Source: Coriaria nepalensis
Lineage: Eukaryota > Streptophyta > Magnoliopsida > Cucurbitales > Coriariaceae
Length of the DNA stretch: 64,000 nt
NCBI GenBank assembly: GCA_027186245.1
Contig: CP114487.1
Span: 8,055,001-8,119,000, forward strand
Reading direction: 5' to 3'
The position numbers and the translations under genes were made by a program. The first letter of the stretch is position 1, and every line of letters starts with the position of its first letter. Below are positions 60,231 to 64,000 of this stretch, piece by piece. A model generated the notes under the pieces. The model ran no database searches. It had not been told where the DNA came from and saw nothing but the letters and a program-made list of their open reading frames with translations.

Positions 60231-63200
60231 TTAGTTAGGCTTTGGCTTTGATTTCGATTTCTTGGAGTCCAACGAGGCTAAGCCTGTGCCCAATCCGACC
60301 GGTGCCTGATCTTCTTGAATTGACAGTGATTTGTCCTTTTTACCCTCCACTGGTTCGTCTGAAGGATAGGTAGTAGTAGTAGTAGAATCCTTCTTGACAC
60401 CGTCTACAATTTCTCCATTGTCTACAGAATCTGGGGTCATATCTGAATTGATAACTTGAAGTAGTTGGGTAAGTGGGGGTATGGCTTGGACTGGAACACC
60501 GTGTGGACGAATCAACAGGCCTCTTGCCGCAGCTTTCTTTCTGACCTCAGCAGCTGCCCGTGCTGCCCTTTCATCAACACCCCTGCCCCGAGGAAGAGCC
60601 TCGCCCATTATAGCAGCATTGAGGGATTTGTTGCTGGAATTTCCAGAACTACCAGACCCTCCTGCTACAGCAGCAGCTTGAAATGCTTGTATCAAATCGG
60701 GATGACACTGCCATAGATGTAGGAATGAAATCCTCAATTTTCAGTAAATATAAAACAAAAGCTACATCATGGGGATATGGACAAGCAAAAGCATCCTGAC
60801 TGAACACAGGTTCACTATAATTGAAAAACCATTCTGAAGTACCTTCAAAATATCAATAGCCTTTTGTGCAGAAGCTGCATTCAAAGCTTGGTCCTTCTGC
60901 TTCTGTGCATTCATCTATTACCAAGATTAATTTACAAACCTCAGCACCAGAAAAAATATATATATATTCAGCATTAATTCTCTTTACTCAATTTTTTCTT
61001 TGTCAGGGGGGCAATATGACGGAAGAAGGTTTGGATTTACCTGTAGCTCGCGCATCTTAAACGTTTTCATCCAATTTAAGGAGTCTCGTGTCCTGGAGTC
61101 CTCCTCACCCAGTTGTTTGACGAGAATATCATATGTTTTTTTTTCATGCTGTTAAACAAAAATATTATTTCTCAATTTGATTTGAAGTGGCTATCATCAA
61201 ACAACACTCAAAAGATTGACGTTAATTGAGTTACCTGGTGAGAAAGCTTGAAGGCACCCATACAGTTGAATGCAATGGCAAGAGCGTGATAGCATACAGC
61301 AGTTTGAATATGTTCCTCGCCTAGAAGTCTTTCATTCTTCTTCAATGCTTCTTGAAGATAACGAAGAGCAGTGTTCATCTTTCCAATATCCTGGAACATC
61401 ATTGCAACATTTATGAAAGTTGCAGCGACGTCAGGGTGATCTGGGCCAGATGACAAACTAAGCAGGAGCAATGCACGGGACATGTGTCGTAAAGCAAGTT
61501 CTGTTTGGTTAAGTCCATGGTAGAACAGAGCCATGTTTCCATAACTGCAGAAGTGAACCAAATTTGATCCTGTAGAAGAGAGAGAGAGAGGGAGGGCAGA
61601 AGAGAGAGAGTGAGGGAGTAGGGGAATGCCTGTGAGCAGTGTCGGGGTGGTCCAAACCCATGCAACGTTCATTAATAATCAATTCCTTGTGCTGTTGGAC
61701 AATGGCTCCAGCCATATCTCCTGCATGATATAAAACCATAGCCAGGTACCTAAAGATTCAAAACAGAAAATGTTAACGGTAAGATAAAATGAGAACATCG
61801 ACCCAAAAACTATTCATTGCACAAACAGTAGGCATACATATGTGTTTATACACGTGTGATTGTAAGTATGGCTAATGCATGGCTTATCACTGAAGTGTTT
61901 GGCTATGAAAGTATTTGAGCAAACTTCAAAATAAATAAATTGAAAAAAAATAATAATAATAAACATAGAGAACAATTGAGGCTCTGACCGACAACAATTA
62001 GCAACCTCCCGATGCATAGGACCAGTCACCTGAAATTCAACAAGGAAATAATGAAATATACATATATTAGAAAAAACTAAGTAAACTCCAAATAATTCGA
62101 CCAGTACCTGCTGAAGTATAGAGAAAGCCTCAGAAAATAATGTGTAGGCTTCGCTAAGCATACCCTGAAACAAAGAGTTTTGGATGATAATCAATTTCTA
62201 CATAAGATCCTCTTTTTAATTTTTCCTTTCTCTTTGTGTAGTCATTTTGGCAACAGAATTTCTCCTTGATGAATTACACCTCACTTCTATCTTCCGAATG
62301 TCATTATTCTGAAACAGCTGAGCTAACCACCAATATGTATTCAAACAGCTAAAATTCACCATGATTAATACCTCTGCCAACTGGAGTTTTCCTGTTTCTA
62401 CAAGATGCTTAGCTTCTGAACATAAGGGAACAGAATACTTGACAACGGGTCGAATATTCAATACATCTAATGTCTGGAAAGGTACTGCAGAATCTAGATC
62501 ATACTTGCGAGCAGCAATAGTAATACCCACCTGTCAAGAACATCAGGATCAAGCAAAGAAATTCTTATTTAAAGCATACTCTTTCTTTTTAATTACCCCT
62601 TATCTGCATAGTATCACTTCATTAAAGTTTATGAAAACAAGCTCAACATATCTTCATTAGTAAGGGCTAGTGCACTATGCTTACAAACCGAAAGACATAT
62701 AGATAGATGCAAAAGGATCCGTACATCGCTCCGACCAACCACTCTTTCATTAAGAAATTAGAGAATATGTTTAGAAAGAAGTTCGAACATATCCACCATA
62801 TAGCTCATGCAAACTGGTATAATGCTATCTTGACAGCAGGGAATAGCATCGGAAGATGGCATTCTTCACAAAATTTATGTACCCTTTTTATTTCTTCCAT
62901 TTACCATCTGGATGCAACGGGATAAAACCTTACAGGCTTGTCACATCCTTTCGTACTACACTCCTTAACCTACTTTGTTTTACAGTGGCATGTTAAAGAA
63001 TGAAAACTGAGATAATACTGCACGCCATGTCAAAATGAAATCCAAATTGTAACAATATGCATACAAAATGTGACTTTGTGGTTACCTTTTGGCAAAGGTT
63101 CCGTATGACAGAAACTTTCTTCACTCGTGAACTAGCATCCTCTGGCAAGTCAAACTACACATGAGAAATATCAGGCCAAACATGACATTGATGATCATCC

Positions 63201-63656
63201 AAAAACAACATATTGATTTAGTAAAGTAATGATGTGTAGTATAAGGCATTATCTTGAATACAAACAATGCCAAGAACTTGGCATAAGGAACTAACTGGAA
63301 GAAGGTCAGCTTATGTGGACCCTGGTTTTCCAAGGAAAAAAGGAACCTAAAGTTGCCCGTGTTGAAAAAGGTACCAACTCATACAAATCAAAGCTTAAAC
63401 ACAACACCCTCAGAAGAATGGTTCGAAACATGGAACCAAAGGGAATCTCTGAGTCACACAGAGAATCAACCTTCATTATCTATGATTAGTAATTTAGTAC
63501 CTGATATTTGAGTTTTGCAAATTCCTTAATGTCAGACCAAAGAGATTCTGAGGTGACATTCATATATGAGGATTGAGCCTTTCTTGCAGATGCTCTGCCT
63601 TTCCACCTTGTTTGTCCTTTAGAAGGCTTTCCGGAAGAGTGATGGCCCATTTGGTC
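60231..63656 (-). CDS. FMT: FRIENDLY / clustered mitochondria (CLU) protein, C-terminal half; continues past the right edge
   Basis: Ten exons read right to left: 63501-63656, 63086-63154, 62372-62530, 62108-62164, 61989-62029, 61630-61749, 61235-61544, 61041-61148, 60843-60914 and 60231-60707. They give 1569 nt (522 aa) in frame; the 5-prime part lies beyond 64000. FRIENDLY is a cytosolic protein that controls mitochondrial distribution and fusion and binds mRNAs of mitochondrial proteins. Visible: WSDIKEFAKLKYQ, the TPR region (AEAYTLFSEAFSILQQ-like, GDMAGAIVQQHKELIINERC, GLDHPDTAH, GNMALFYHGLNQTELALRHM, NTALRYLQEALKKNERLLGE, HIQTAVCYHALAIAFNCMGA) and the C-terminal HPDLIQAFQAAAVAGGSG, RGVDERAARAAAEVRKKAAA, GLLIRPHGVPVQAIPPL with a Lys/Pro-rich end. 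The intron after 61630 begins GC instead of GT, with an AG acceptor at 61545. Confidence 0.92.
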
Positions 63657-64000
63657 CTGTAAATAGTCAAATATGAGGTTCTGCTATGAGTATCTCAGCG
63701 AGTTGACTGTCATGAGCTCCCTTTGTTTCCCATCCTCTTTTCAACTAAATCATAACCGTGAATTTTCCAAAATGGTTTTATAAAATATATATTATTTTGT
63801 CTTTGGGCACAACCCTATCTTCTCAAGAAAATTCAATTATAACAAGTGATGCATAACAGCAAACACTGTAAGAAACAAACTTAAAAGTCTTCTGAGCCAA
63901 ATAAATATCTGATTCCCAACTAAAAGCACATGCGAAGAGAAATTTGATGGAAGCTCCAGAAAGGAAGAAGCAGTACAGACTGAACGTATTAAAATATATA
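63657..64000 (-). other. FMT: Intron sequence of FRIENDLY reaching the window edge
   Basis: The exon at 63501-63656 starts in phase 0 after an AG acceptor, so coding sequence must continue to the right. No further exon was recognised before the edge. Confidence 0.5.

Overview
This window is nuclear DNA of a flowering plant, most likely a eudicot. The coding genes are split by short AT-rich introns with GT-AG borders. The families present are plant ones: SOSEKI, VQ-motif, DC1, EMSY-like with an ENT domain, MCTP and FRIENDLY. Retrotransposons of the copia, LINE and probably chromovirus types are scattered through long AT-rich gaps. I could not name the species from sequence alone.

Layout from left to right. 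1-3.4 kb is AT-rich and holds a fold-back inverted-repeat element. A six-exon SOSEKI gene (+) lies at 4.0-6.2 kb, followed by a small membrane protein gene (+) at 7.6 kb. Two related EF-hand genes (+) at 8.7 and 11.25 kb are separated by a decayed copia element. A tRNA-Ser(GCU) gene (-) is at 12.0 kb and a VQ-motif gene (+) at 14.2 kb. Two broken genes on the minus strand follow: a DC1 gene at 15.2 kb and a membrane-protein gene at 15.9 kb. An intact LIN37-like gene (-) lies at 17.0-19.3 kb. It is divergent from a broken NTAN1-like gene (+) at 20.0-26.8 kb, which carries a complete but dead copia element in an intron. A ten-exon EMSY-like gene (-) occupies 27.3-30.9 kb and a frameshifted TOM2A-type tetraspanin (-) lies at 31.7-32.7 kb.

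From 32.7 to 42.6 kb I see no host gene. This stretch holds a copia RNase H relic, an LTR-like segment and a degenerate tandem array of about 21 bp period. An O-fucosyltransferase gene (+) follows at 42.6-44.9 kb. A second transposon-rich gap ends at an intronless MCTP gene (+) at 49.6-52.7 kb. RPL6 (-) at 53.2-54.7 kb is divergent from a mitochondrial-type DnaJ (GFA2-like) relic (+) at 55.2-59.2 kb, whose J domain and most of its zinc-finger region are missing and replaced by LINE sequence. The C-terminal half of FRIENDLY/CLU (-) fills 60.2 kb to the right edge and continues beyond it.

The genes do not form one pathway; this is an ordinary plant gene mosaic. Five loci carry frameshifts, while the neighbouring SOSEKI, LIN37-like, EMSY-like, O-fucosyltransferase, MCTP, RPL6 and FRIENDLY models stay in frame exon by exon. 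I found no convincing new biological system. The most useful leads are the broken-gene cluster, the hollowed DnaJ gene, the EF-hand pair with a copia relic between them, the 21 bp array and the fold-back element.
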